Shown here piece by piece: positions 1 through 13,438 of a stretch of 64,000 nt of DNA. The stretch lies in contig CM030847.1 in the NCBI GenBank assembly GCA_018105865.1, positions 14,157,089 through 14,221,088 on the forward strand, given 5' to 3'. The notes under the pieces are model-generated. The model worked only from the letters and a program-made list of their open reading frames with translations. It did not search any database and was not told where the DNA came from. Every line of letters begins with the position of its first letter. The first letter of the stretch is position 1. Made by a program: the position numbers and the translations under genes. The DNA is from Metaphire vulgaris. Taxonomy: Eukaryota; Annelida; Clitellata; Crassiclitellata; Megascolecidae.

Positions 1-205
1 TTTTTGCTTGTCAGGGTTTCTTGAGAGGTAAGAATGCAAGGATGACCTTTTTTACTTGTCAAGACTTTTCGGAAGATGAAAATAGGGGGGTTGGCTCGTT
101 GTTACGTCATATTTTAGGGGGTCTGACGTTTTGTTACGTTGCGTTACGTATGGGGGAGGGGTAAAAAAGTGCCAAAATTGCGTTACATCATTTATGGACG
201 ACCCC
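1..205. mobile_element. Right part of a MITE ending in GGACGACCCC (cut by window edge)
   Basis: The right terminus GGACGACCCC at 196-205 matches both termini of the complete element at 26116-26380, and both also carry the subterminal motif TGACGTAAC or a close variant. Two copies of the TTTGCTTGTCA module are visible near 3-15 and 45-62. The left end lies outside the window. No coding sequence is seen. Confidence 0.6.
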
Positions 206-418
206 TAACTGTCAAAAAAATATTTTGTGCTTGGTGTTTATTCTGTTGAATATGTCACCTTTACAAGGGATACATTTCTTTAAGAAATAGCAAAGTTTAT
301 CTTGTGAACTGCAGCATTTTAGACAGTGATTAGAGCAATGGTCAAAAGTGCGTGACAATTCATTTCCAAGGTAGAGTTTCTTCTTGCTTCCGTAATTAAA
401 TTCATTTTCATTTTGCAG

Positions 419-3400
419 CCGCATATGACATTTCTCGACCCAATTACTCTGGCAGTCTTTGAAGACAGCGGATGGTATCGAGTGAATTATACGTACAGAC
501 AGGAGTACTACTGGGGAAAAGGTTAGATGGCACATTATACAGGTTTCTTTAATGATAATACTTTAATTATTTCCAATTGCATGCAGTTTGTAAGTTTATG
601 TTTGTTTTTTTTAGATTTTGATTGTTTTATGTTGATGAATTTATGACTATTTTGGCATATTTGGCATCACTGTTGTTTTAAGACATTAAATAAACAAAAC
701 CGAAAGCTAAAACGAGTGATGGCTTAATGATATAAACATATGTGGGCTGATTGAGGGCTGTTGGGCAAGCTCTTTAGATCAGTAAAATATATATCTGCTT
801 CATCTGGAGAGTTAATATGTTTATATTATTCTAGGGCTGTGGATATTAACGATTAATTAATTGATTAATCATTAAAATTTTCAGTCGATTAAATTTTCTG
901 TAATCGATTAATTTTTTGATTACATTTTAATATTTTTTAATTTTTTGATTACATTTTAATATTTTTGTAACTTATTTACTTGAATACCTACTTAGCTTAC
1001 TATATTTCTATTTCGTTCAGACAACAATGGTAAATAATGAAAGCAATGCTGCAGTTAAGCATTTAAGAGGACTAGGGGAGAGATGAGCAAGCACTTTTGT
1101 TTTGTTTTTAAGCTAACTGCAGATGGCAAAGTAGACAATATGCAGAGTTGCAATGCAAGGAGATCAGCTAAAAGATATATGTAATTAATTTAATTGAAAT
1201 TAATCGCTTAATCGATTAAAATTTTTTCCAATTGATCGAACAAGAAAATTGTAATTGTTACGAGCCCTATAATATTCTAGCACTTTTGAGAATTGTTGCC
1301 AACATTGACACCTGAATGTGTCATATTCTGTCATCAGTTGTTGCAATTTTGTTTTATTGTAACTGAAAAATTCTGCTAAAATATTGAATTGTAGTTATAA
1401 TGTACTTATTGTACATATTTGGCGAGTGGTCAACTACATAGTTAGAAACTAGTCAATTTAATGAACTTTTAGTTGTTGATTTGTTATAGTGTGACAATTG
1501 GCAAATGGATGTCTTCTTTTGGCATTACTGTGTAACTGCTACTTACACAAGATTAAGAACAAGGCATTGGAAGAAGTAGAAGATGGTGTTAAAATTAATG
1601 GGGAAGCAGTGAGTGTCATGTGTTTTGCTGGTCAGGCAATGATAGATGAAACAGAAAAAGGATGACATCCCAATCATGAATCCATTTGAGAAAAGGTACA
1701 CTCCATAGGCTCAGCGCCCGTACGGAGAACCGAAGGGTTAGCGCCTTCAGTTTACATAGCAACGGCTGAATGAGGGCGGTTGCCAGCCTTTCCCTCGCCG
1801 CCTTTCCTTCCACTTTGCTGCCTTTTCTTCCACATTTGAGAAAACCACAGATGAATATGAAATGAAAATAAATATAAAGAAAACAAAGATGACGTGCATG
1901 ACAGAAGGAAAAAAACAAGACAAATGAAGATCAGAGTGAAAGGGGTAATCAAGGAATTCAGATATTTGAGGAGTGATTATACAAACTGATTATACAAAAT
2001 GTCATAAAGAAATAAAGAGAAGAATAGCGTAGATAAGCAAGCAGGCATTCACTGAAGGAGGATGAACTTTTAAGAAATGAATTAAACAAAGCGCTGAAGA
2101 ATAGCTTGTTTAAGCTGCCAGTGTGAAGGGTGGTGCTGTATGGAGCAGAGACATGGACATTGGAGGGAAAGGACATCAGAGCACTTGAAGCATTTGAATT
2201 ATGGATATGGAGGAGAATGAGAAAATCATTTGGATAGAACATATCACAAGCAGGGCCGACGAGGGGGGCAGGGGGTACATTTTTACCCGGGCCCGGTGAT
2301 AAACAAAGGGCCCGAGCTGACCAGAAAAAATTATTTCAATGTAAAAGACGTAAATGACGACCTTCTTTTGCTGGTCAGCATTTATTTACTGTTTTTGCTT
2401 GTAAGCAATTATTTAATATGAGACAACCTTTTTTCTTTTTGCTTGTCAGGGGCATCATTTGGGGGAGGGGCAGGGGCCACACCCCAGAGGAAATGAAGAA
2501 ATAATTTATAATGTATTAAATTAATGTGAAATGTGCAAAAATTGCCACAAATTTGCAAAAAATATCTAAAATTTACAAATTTGCCAAAATTGGTCCAAAA
2601 TTTGCTTCAAATTGCCAAAAATTTGCCCAAAAAATTAGTTTGCCCCTCGAGAAAAGTGTGAAACGACGCTACTGTTGCTTGTCAGCATTTATTTAATATG
2701 AGGATAAAGAATAACCTTTTTGCTTGTCATGGTTTTGAAACAAGAGGCCCAGAATCGATATTTGTCCCCTGGCCCGTATTTTCTCTCGACGGCCCTGATC
2801 ACAAGCGACAAAGTCTTCACTCGGTGGATGAAAGGCAAATACTTGTGGAAACACTAAGATAATAATAACTTCAATGGTCACATCTTAAGAGGAAACTCAA
2901 TGGTAACAAAAATACTAGAATGATACTGGAAGGGACAGAAGACATAGAGACAGCAAAGAACGATGCTGTTTGGCTGGATTAATTATGGATAGACTGTGAC
3001 AAAGCACTCTAGGAACAAGCTCAGAGCAGAGTCGAGTTGAATGGCAAAACTGCCAAAGGACGACGCAATGCAGAGAACTTGAAGAAGATGGAAACTGGTT
3101 TTTATTTGGCACTTATTTTGCCTTTAGCTTGGCTTTGCTTTGTTTGCTAATAATTGTAGTCTATGTAATAAAAAAATTTTATGCTGACTGAAAATCTCTT
3201 GTTTAGGACAAGGTTGTGATTTCGGTCTATCCTCAAGTTGTCTCATGCCAGACTCTGCTTACTTTTGCCAGCAGCAAAGGTCAGTTCCTTAAGACAAATT
3301 TCGTGTTGATCACACTTGTAAAATCGCAAGATTTTAAAGCCAGTATGGTGCATTTGCCTGAGAAATATAACCATGCTAAACTAAAAAGTCTGGCAGTCTT

Positions 3401-5967
3401 CAATGCAACAATTATGGAGTAATTTTGTCAACATTATTTGGGGAAATTTGCAATAAGATGAGGCATTCACAAATAAGTGTTAACTGTATTCGCAATTCTG
3501 TAGAAATATTGCCAAGATGAGATTTGACATTTTAGGCATCTTCACAAAATATGATCAGCAGTTGTCCGTCTTTCATGTCTGATAATAAAATTTTGAGATA
3601 ATTTAGGGTTTTGATTTTCTCGTGATTTCAGTTCTCTTGGCTGCCATTTTCTCCACAAAGACAGAGGAACTTGTCTTTCGAGTCCTTTTCTCCACGGATG
3701 CAACATCTATGAATCTCATCTGAAAGTAATATTTCTTTCAACGCTCAACAGTACTGTGCGGTTGCATGTAAAAACATTCATTGATTCATGTATGTGCCAG
3801 TTGTTAAAGAGGATTGATGACAAGCGGAATACATGACATGAATTGTGTCTCAGAGTTGTCAAATATGTTCTAGAGGAGTTATTGGGTTTAAATCTTCAGA
3901 GTTGTGTCATGCTCCTGCCCCATGGCTTTGTCTCCAACTTTGCTCGTCCACGTGACTGGAGACAATGGATCGGCTGTCACCTGTATATACACTGAGCACT
4001 GTAATGCAGCAGCACAGCTTGTACTCTGGTCTGCATGTAAACATTACGATTCACAAACTTGCCATTTGTTCATGAGCTGACCCCATCCCCACGAGTACCC
4101 AGTGGAGTTAGTCCCCACATCTGTGGGGCACCCAAAATATTCATCCCCACCCCATGGGGGCTTCCCCACCCGTGGGGGCTAGCCTAGTTTCAGTAGAGAG
4201 CAATGTATTCATTAAGTTGCCAATTCGTCTCTCGCCAAAGTTTGACATCGGACAAATGGTGGCAAACTAAAGAGGTTTTACTGTATGTGTGTGTGTGTGT
4301 GACAGTGTGTGTGTGTGTGTAACTTGGGTGCTTTTGTGAATTGTATTTATGCATGATGTTGTATATTTTGTTAGGACAGTTGTAATCGTCCTCTGGGATT
4401 CAGCACAGACAGTGATGGATTTGGTGAATCATTTGGTGAAACCAGTCGATGCTTTCTGTCAAATCTCACCCAGGTGATTCAAGTTGAATTATGAATGTCT
4501 GATGAATTATAATGTCGTAAACGGCATTTATGCTGGATTTAAATAAGTGAAACAGCTCATGAAAAGCGGGTACCAAGATATTGATGATATTTATGATTTC
4601 AATATTGGGATATAAGCTAAGATTTTATTTTTATTTTAATAACTTAGGATTAATATTTAGATTTGTATGTTTTGCATATTCTGGAAGCAATTAATTCTTT
4701 AGAATGAATGAATTAAAAAATTTTACAGGTGCATTTGACAAAATTTCTTGATCATGAAAATTATTTTTATCAGAGGGTCATTCCATGTCAACTCAACCAG
4801 TATTTAGACAATTGCTCACCACACCATCTCAGATCTTCAAGAAATTTGCAGGGCTTGTAGTACAGCTCAATTTATGTAATTCTTGAAATTTTCAGCTTCT
4901 TTTGTCAAAAACTCTCAGAGATATGATATTTTGAAGATACGAGGGTAGTCGCGAGTCGACGCGACGTGTTACGTTTTACGATTTTTGAAGTTTAGTATCT
5001 TGAGAACCACAGCAGATATCAGGCTGAAATTTGCAGTGTGCATACACTTTTTCCAGCTGAGTTGAATGGTGTATTAATCTTTGTCATAGGTGCTACACAG
5101 CATGCACTAAAAATGTCCAAACATCCCATAACAGCCAGTTTTCACTGATGTTTGACCCGGTATTACCATGAATCGGCAAAACATTAGACTATGTCTGTTG
5201 CGTCTTAATGTAGCTACATATATGTACTCATCAATTGCAGACAGGATTTCTGTCAATAATGAGACCTTGTACCCACTATGCGTCATCTTCTGAGTCACAG
5301 TTACCTATTTTTGCACCCACATCGACCCCTATATGACCATGTTGACAGTAATTCACAGTTTTCAAACTTTGCAGGCTTGTAGTGCTTGGTAAGTACTAAC
5401 TATGGTGAAAATTTCATGTTGGTGTCTTGATTCTTTCTCATTGAAATGATTGCATACTTTGAACCTATATTGAGTCATTCCATGTCAATTCAACCAATGG
5501 CTCCAGCTCGACCATCTCAAAAAAATTATGAAATTTACCACAAATGCTCCCCAAACATCCATCTGAAAGATTGTAAATTTTTAGCCTGCTCTCTTCAGTA
5601 ATTTTTGAGATATTCAGCTTTTTTATAGTACCTGCGGTGGTGGGCGTTTTTCCGCGTTCATGGCAGTCGCTAAATTTCTCACAACTTCAGGCCTCTATAA
5701 CTTCAGAAATACCATAGCTATGGGGCTGAAACTTTCTGGACTTATTCACTACTAGTAGTATTTTATAAAACAAGAGTAAGACTTTGTCTTTTGGAAAAAG
5801 TGTCCTCACTACAGAGTCACAAAAATGGAAGAAAAAAATTGCTGCTTTCTTGATATTCAATATTTAGCTCTCAATAGGGAAGTTGTAACTTTAAAAAGTT
5901 ATTTAAAATCTTAAAGAAAAAGTACCATCACAAATTTTACATATATTATAGCTTTGAATGTGCTCTA

Positions 5968-6036
<69 letters not shown>

Positions 6037-9000
6037 AGTTAAGATTACTCTGGTAACTAATCCATAGGACTGCATGAACACATTACAGTGTCAAAACAGA
6101 ACCATAACTAGTTCGAAATAGCCAGGTCTTTAAGCGCTTCTTAAACATATCTAGTGATGGTGAGAGTTTAATGGACAGTGGTAGACCATTCCAGGCCCGT
6201 GCTGCCGCCACGGGAAATGCACGATCACCCACGGACCACGGTGGAAAGACGCATTCGCGGGATGAGTAGCGCTGCAGTGGAGGCCGATCTCAGACGTTGT
6301 CGACCATCGAGATCCGAGACACAATGCAGTTCTGTATTTAGGTATGCTGGGCCCATGCCATGCAGATACCCCGGAACAATATTTTTTTCTTCCATTTTTG
6401 TGACTCTGTAGTGAGGACACTTTTTCCAAAAGACAAAGTCTTACTCTTGTTTTATAAAATACTACTAGTAGTGAATAAGTCCAGAAAGTTTCAGCCCCAT
6501 AGCTATGGTATTTCTGAAGTTATAGAGGTCTGAAGTTGTGAGAAATTTAAGCGACTGCCGCGAAACGCGAAAAAACGGCCCACCGCAGGTACTATAAAAG
6601 CTGAATATCTCAAAAATTACTGAAGAGAGCAGGCTAAAACTTTACAATCTTTCAGATGGATGTTTGGGGAGCATTTGTGGTAAATTTCATAATTTTTTGA
6701 GATGGTCGAGCTGGAGCCATTGGTTGAATTGACATGGAATGACTCAATATAGGTTCAAATTATGAAGTCATTTCAATGAGAAAGAATCAAGACACCAACA
6801 TGAAATTTTCACCATAGTTAGTACTTACCAAGCACTACAAGCCTGCAAAGTTTGAAAACTGTGAATTACTGTCAACATGGTCATATAGGGGTCGATGTGG
6901 GTGCAAAAATAGGTAACTGTGACTCAGAAGATGACGCATAGTGGGTACAAGGTCTCATTATTGACAGAAATCCTGTCTGCAATTGATGAGTACATATATG
7001 TAGCTACATTAAGACGCAACAGACATAGTCTAATGTTTTGCCGATTCATGGTAATACCGGGTCAAACATCAGTGAAAACTGGCTGTTATGGGATGTTTGG
7101 ACATTTTTAGTGCATGCTGTGTAGCACCTATGACAAAGATTAATACACCATTCAACTCAGCTGGAAAAAGTGTATGCACACTGCAAATTTCAGCCTGATA
7201 TCTGCTGTGGTTCTCAAGATACTAAACTTCAAAAATCGTAAAACGTAACACGTCGCGTCGACTCGCGACTACCCTCGTATCTTCAAAATATCATATCTCT
7301 GAGAGTTTTTGACAAAAGAAGCTGAAAATTTCAAGAATTACATAAATTGAGCTGTACTACAAGCCCTGCAAATTTCTTGAAGATCTGAGATGGTGTGGTG
7401 AGCACCCTGGTTGAGTTGACATGGAATGACCCCAGAAGCATATTTGAAACGGTTGCTTATATGTCAGTGATGAATATATTATTTATTTGTCAAGTTAACT
7501 TGACAAATTTTGACATCATTTGATGTTGCTATGTGCTACCTCTGCTGTTAGCCATAGAACAATAATTAGTTATTATTTAATTATGTAGTGTGATGTCATT
7601 AGTAGGCTAAGAGAACGCTTGCACATTCAGTGGGTCCATGATTTTTGCACCTACTTTTTCTGGATATTAATCGTATTTTCTCGTGTGCTCTTGACTTCTT
7701 GAGATGAGTATTTCTTTGCTATAAACTGTTGAGGTCTTGATTTGTTAGTTGCAAACACGTGATCGATTTGAGTCTGGCTTAACAGGTCACAGGTGATGAA
7801 CTAGCTTCTTCAACAGCTGACCTCGATCTCGTAGGTCGTTGTTACGATTACAGCTGTAATGCAACAGGTCACGTATACGTGAAAGTTGAAGACAAATGGA
7901 TCCACTGCCCAAAAGGGGTCTTCATTGAAGTATGCATCTTGTGTTAATGCTGTAATGACGAGCTTTACTGATGCATTTTTTTTTCAATTATGTCTTTAAT
8001 ACCTGTATGGTCACTTGAATTTAAAGTTAGTGGATAGTTGTAATTTGGTGTTGTGTGTATTGAACGTTCAACATGGACTTGGGTGACACGGTGTTGAAGT
8101 GCTCCATGGAAAAATTATTCAGTGGTTTTGCTTTAATTGTACTGTTGGGTGGACGACAACTGGATGCTATCATCTCTGGGTGGCTTAGCTTTTTTGCCTT
8201 GGCAATCCATATAACCAATACGTTGTGAAGCCGAAATACTTTAGAACTACTGAAAATAGTTGCTATGATGCCAATCAACTTTTCCTATTTATACTTGTGT
8301 AATTAATGCGTTGCCTTCGATAGGTTCCTGATCTGAATGGTGTTGTTAAGTGTCCAGCATCGGAAATTCTATGCAGTAATTTTCGATCTCTGTTTAACAT
8401 TTCGATGGAAGGAACCTCCGATGGAATTCCCATCACTAGAGACAGATTTACCACACCTCATTATTGTGGTATGTACTTGGTATTTGGTATTGTGTAACGA
8501 GGGTCTCTTCCATGAGATTTACTAAATTTTCTTGAAATTTTGGCAGTGACGGTTTGGAAACGAATTTATTGCAAACAGATCCTCGATGGGTGGATACAGT
8601 TGAGCATCTATGCTGCTCCAAAGAATACTGTTGCCAGTGGTTATGAATTGACTGGAGTCAACATGCATACTGTGTATAACCAATTAGCCTTGTGCAATAA
8701 TGACAGATTATGCGCAAGTGCTCGGTGCATTGACTGCAAATACTTGAGTGTCAGAACAACTTGGTCTTGGCACAGTGAAGAAGTAAAACTATTGAAGGAG
8801 TTTCACTTGATATTAATTGTGAAGACTGGAGTGCATGCATTAGTAACTATAGTAAATATTGTGAGAGGCTTTGGGTGAGATTGTTGAAAAGCTTTATACG
8901 ACGTCACCAGCTTGTCATTGTGTTGTGGTTTATTTCTTAATTTTTTTGGATTTTCAGGCTTTTCATAGACATTTGACAGAACAACAATACTGCACTGCAC

Positions 9001-11643
9001 TTTGGAAATTAGTTTTGCTGTATTTTCGCTTGTATAACAATACTCATTCATATGAATGAAGTGCATCCACTCTAATGCACACGAAATGTGTGCTGAGATA
9101 TGTCATTTCGTATGCTTCCATTAATAGAATAGTTGCATAGTAATTTGTGTGATTTCTACAATTGGTATCAGAAGAAGTTTGATTGTGCTTGCATAGCTGA
9201 GTAAAAATGGCATTGAGTCGTCATGCAAAATATTTCATTTAAACTTGTAATCTGTTACAATTTACAATGCTACAATGTGTATTGTGCCTCCTGTTCAGTT
9301 GTATTGTTGATAGAAATATTTTCATTTCTGAACTTAGCACAAGGCACTGTCTATATGTAGCTTTCAGAAGAATCAGTAAGCCATATATTTACTTAGATGA
9401 ATTTTATGTATATTTTATCTTTTTTTGTTTTTAATGTAGAAAATCTTTTGGCAGTAGATATCACATTTGAGTCACTTCCAACATTTGCTCAGGGAAGCTC
9501 TCAACTTGCTAAAATGTTTCATGATGTGGTCATATCTGCTGTCCTGTTGAGCACAAACATATCTGTTGGGAGAATTGAGAACATGACAGTCTTGTGGTCT
9601 CAGGACAGTGTGTGGTTTGCTTTGAAGAAACCAGTACAGAATTTCATAGATGGTAAGTTAATAGGTTTTTACCGTGAGTTGTTACTCCGAGTTTTCAGGA
9701 TGAATGAATTACCGTTATTCTTCTAAATGGTAACTATGCCCCCCTTCAATCCAGCGCAAGATTGATTAGCTGTGGATCCCTGAATTATAAAATTATTACT
9801 AAATATGTATTTATGTCGCAAATTTATTCGAGAATGTATACTTAAATGGCTATCGGAAACCTACAGATCAATGTCAGCCAGGCCACTTGGCCCATACGGA
9901 TGACATGGGGTGAAAGTACTTGCTAATCTGGGATCGAAGAAGAGATTTGGTTTGAGCGATGTTCGTACAATTCTCGAGGTTGACAGTGAAAGTGAACACC
10001 AGCCCCGCGACGGCCAACCCCACCAGATGGCTTTTGTCTCCAACCCTGCATGTCTGCGTGACTGCAGACAATCGATCGGTTTTCACCTGTATACACTACT
10101 GCATTACAGCAGCAGCATGTGCTCTGGTTTTCATGTAAACATTACTATATACCGATGCAGCCAACTAGCTCACAGGCATTTACTTCTTCCCTTTACAAGT
10201 TTACTGCTTCTTGTGGCTGTTCGGCTAACTATAAGTGAGACGAAATGCAGCAACTTGCCATTTGTTCATGAGCTGTCCCCATCTCCACAAGTACCCGGTG
10301 GAGTTAGTCCCCACACCCGAGGGGACCTGGAATTCTTATCTCCATCCCGTGGGGGTGGGGGGGTTAGCCTAGTTTCAGTAGTGAGTATTGTATTCATTAA
10401 GCCACCAATTTGCCTCTCACCAGTTTGACGTTGGACGAATGGTCGTGAACTAAAGAGGTTTTTCTGTGTGTGAAAATTTGCTGATTGTGTACATTTTTCT
10501 GATTATGCATTTTTAGATTCGTCACACTTTATGGAGGTGTTGAGCAGAGTTGTCAATGCGGGAAACTTTTCCGTTTCATTTTCTGGTTCAGTGTACAGAG
10601 CAACAGCTGTCAGGTTGCCTACTGTTCAGTCCTATTACTAGTTTAGTCATGACTGCTAAATGTCATGCGTATACATCATTTGTCATCCACCATTTACCAT
10701 CAGTGCAATATAGTTATTTCTCACCCCACACTTCTGATTCTTCACTTAGTTAATGACTTAATGTGCACCTAAACCATGCAATAGTAATAATAATAATAAC
10801 AATTAATAATGATAATAATTTCCTGTCATCAGATCATTGTGCATTTTATGATCTTGTACGTTTATGGTCACGATTTATGATATTAGCTCTAAAGTGTTGC
10901 TTTGCTAATCATAGAAAATTTGTCCTGGATGTGTTTTGTGTATTGGCCAAGATATAAAATGAATAGTAGGGGACATAAATTTGAAGCTTATAGTCAGGCC
11001 CATCTTTTGCCAGTGTGAGGCCCCTGGCACCTGGCGGCCTGAGGGGCCCCGGCAGTGGTGAAAAAAACGTTGTTTACTTTTTCTGATGCTCGAAAAAGTT
11101 GACGAGAGAAAAGGTCATCGCGTTTTTTTGGTGCTTGATCTTTGAATTAATTTATTCTCCAGCAGTATGATTAGCAAAAAGAGGTATAAAGGTCACAACA
11201 TAAAAAGGCTGGAGCACGTGGGGTCCCTTATGGAGCATGTGGGGCCTCTTAGATGCGTGGGCCCCGAGCACAGTGCCCAATTTCCAATGCATAAAGACGG
11301 GCCTGCTTAGAGTAATTCAGATCTTGAACATGTTATTTTCAGGGAAAATTTCCTTTTTTGCAAACGAAGTTTCTTAAATGACTATGACACTGTACTTGCT
11401 GTTGACAGCTACAGGCAGATGTCGAGTCACATGACCACTCCGCATCATCGTGAGTCTTCGACTGCAGTCAACCCAGTGCTGCCTTCTTTTCTGTCACATT
11501 CTGGAATCATCCTCGTCATTACGGTCGTCAGCATAATTTTGGTTGTCATTCTCTTGGTCGTCGTGATACTTGTTTTCCGTTACTGTTGTTTGGCGAGACG
11601 ATCGAAAGGACCTCAGAATCGACCGGTTGATTCGGTGGCTTAG
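419..11643 (+). CDS. CIROP: Leishmanolysin-like (peptidase M8) membrane metalloprotease, C-terminal nine exons; LMLN2/CIROP type
   Basis: Exons I join: 419-521, 3207-3279, 3632-3725, 4375-4473, 7786-7929, 8324-8468, 9440-9652, 10517-10613 and 11409-11643 (stop). Every junction has AG/GT borders and the phases agree, giving about 400 residues. Family M8 enzymes are zinc metallopeptidases. Exon 1 holds the conserved TLAVFEDSGWY segment that follows the active site; the HEXXH exon lies upstream of the window. Later exons show the Cys-rich M8 pattern (GQGCDFG, HGCNIY, SRCFLSNLT, VGRCYDYSC, a CP...LC pair). Exon 9 has a strong membrane helix (about 25 residues, SGIILVIT to VFRYCC), then a basic cytoplasmic tail ending DSVA. 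The membrane anchor and Cys spacing fit LMLN2/CIROP, the left-right organizer metallopeptidase of vertebrates, better than LMLN1; that choice is inference. All introns contain repeats, including an RTE LINE, two hAT MITEs and a foldback element. Confidence 0.83.
834..1268. mobile_element. MITE-like element with AGGGCT...AGCCCT ends
   Basis: It begins AGGGCTGTGGATATTAACG and ends with TTGTTACGAGCCCT. Both subterminal regions are rich in ATCGATTAAT motifs in opposite orientation. Flanks share an imperfect direct repeat (8 of 10 bases). It lies in the first intron of the M8 peptidase gene. The superfamily is uncertain. Confidence 0.5.
1549..3110 (+). mobile_element. RTE-like LINE remnant, frame-broken and interrupted
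   Basis: The plus strand gives broken but recognisable non-LTR ORF pieces: ALEEVEDGVKINGEA near 1574 and GAETWTLEGKDIRALEAFE near 2140-2200, the latter typical of the C-terminal part of RTE/BovB-like reverse transcriptase ORFs. Stops and frame changes are frequent. About 150 bp of unrelated DNA sits at about 1697-1845 and a hAT MITE at 2251-2797. The reading resumes past the MITE with GHILRG-like sequence at 2880-3000. It is dead, and lies in intron 1 of the peptidase gene. Confidence 0.6.
2251..2797. mobile_element. hAT-type MITE, CAGGGCCG ends, perfect 8-bp target duplication
   Basis: Terminal inverted repeats are CAGGGCCGACGAG and CTCGACGGCCCTG. The 8-bp target duplication ATCACAAG flanks it exactly (2243-2250 and 2798-2805). 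It is inserted in the RTE remnant. Inside are several copies of the TTTGCTTGTCA module and a tract of degenerate AAATTTGCCAAAA repeats also found in the element at 42247. There is no transposase ORF. Confidence 0.85.
3921..4290. repeat. Dispersed repeat, copy 1 (second copy at 10029-10475)
   Basis: The stretch from TTTGTCTCCAACTTTGC through TAGTTTCAGTAG and AACTAAAGAGGTTTT recurs, diverged, at 10029-10475 in the same orientation. It contains short inverted C-rich/G-rich blocks (CCCCAC and GTGGGG). A GT microsatellite follows at about 4285-4320. Both copies are in introns of the M8 peptidase gene. The family is unknown. Confidence 0.65.
4775..7433. mobile_element. 2.66-kb foldback element with ~1.07-kb near-identical inverted arms
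   Basis: The left arm (4775-5838) and right arm (6379-7433) are near-perfect reverse complements. A chance 63-codon ORF at 5107-5298 (-) is repeated identically at 6919-7110 (+). The termini read GGGTCATTCCATGTCAACTC. A diverged copy of the terminus, GAGTCATTCCATGTCAATTC, lies inside each arm at 5472 and, mirrored, at 6745, so the arms have a two-unit structure. The spacer holds unique DNA, an ATT microsatellite and a LINE fragment. It sits in the intron between peptidase exons 4375-4473 and 7786-7929. Its superfamily is not clear; long-armed foldback elements are known in sea urchins. Confidence 0.85.
5967..6372 (-). mobile_element. LINE 3' fragment with ATT tail inside the foldback spacer
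   Basis: On the minus strand, about 6120-6240 reads DRAFPVAAARAWNGLPLSI followed by FKKRLKTWLF, a typical C-terminus of animal non-LTR retrotransposon ORFs. It is followed by the microsatellite (ATT)n at 5967-6034, as with the other LINE and SINE tails in this window. It is 5'-truncated. Confidence 0.65.
10029..10475. repeat. Dispersed repeat, copy 2
   Basis: It aligns by eye with 3921-4290 across most of its length (TTTGTCTCCAACCCTGC to AACTAAAGAGGTTTTTC) and carries about 100 bp of extra DNA near 10140-10250. It is in the intron before peptidase exon 10517-10613. Confidence 0.65.
10995..11305. mobile_element. hAT-type MITE, CAGGCCC ends
   Basis: It starts CAGGCCCATCTTTTGCC and ends GACGGGCCTG. 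Flanks are CTTATAGT (10987-10994) and CTTAGAGT (11306-11313), a 7 of 8 target duplication. A degenerate module copy, GACGAGAGAAAAGGTC, lies near 11101. It sits in the last intron of the peptidase gene. Confidence 0.75.
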
Positions 11644-12093
11644 AATTTGTCGGTCCGATGCTCCATTCTTCTGTTTTATTACTTACAGATTTTGTCGATT
11701 CACTTCAAACCTCAGCAAAATTTTGAAGCAGTAAAATTGTTTTGGGTTGTAAGCGCAGGACAGTTTCGTCTTCATTTTGTTAGTTTATTTTAAAACGATC
11801 GGAAAACTGGCGGCAGATGTATTCATATAATGCTGTGTGTAAGATATAATTTTTCAGTGACACTGTCAGAATGCAGAGCTGCAGGGTCCCATCGCTTTAT
11901 ATTCAATAGTGAATTTTAAATTTTATAAATCCCTTAAGGTTTCCAGTTTGAAGTTGAGATCTTTTTCCATTTGCTTGACCTGAAAATGGATCATTATACT
12001 TTGAGGAGTTCAGCGTTGAAATCTCAGCATGCATTACTTTAACCTCTTTACTGGGCGCCCCGAGACTACTCGTCCATTTTACGTTACGTTACA

Positions 12094-12099
12094 AATAAA
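12094..12099 (+). promoter_or_regulatory. Candidate polyadenylation signal AATAAA for the peptidase gene
   Basis: AATAAA lies about 450 bp after the stop at 11643 and is the first canonical signal I see downstream on this strand. The 3' UTR extent is inferred. Confidence 0.45.
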
Positions 12100-13430
<1,331 letters not shown>

Positions 13431-13438
13431 CTGTACAA

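Noticed and set aside
6178..6429. ORFs of 77 and 92 codons in the foldback spacer as a captured host gene
   Set aside because: Another minus-strand frame matches the C-terminus of a LINE (AAARAWNGLPLSI), so it is a retroposon fragment.
8540..8878. 112-codon ORF between peptidase exons 8324-8468 and 9440-9652
   Set aside because: No homology to M8 proteins, and the phase-1 junction of the flanking exons is complete without it.
9910..10428. 172-codon ORF in the peptidase locus
   Set aside because: It lies mostly in a dispersed repeat that also occurs at 3921-4290 without the ORF, and it overlaps an intron between phase-matched exons.
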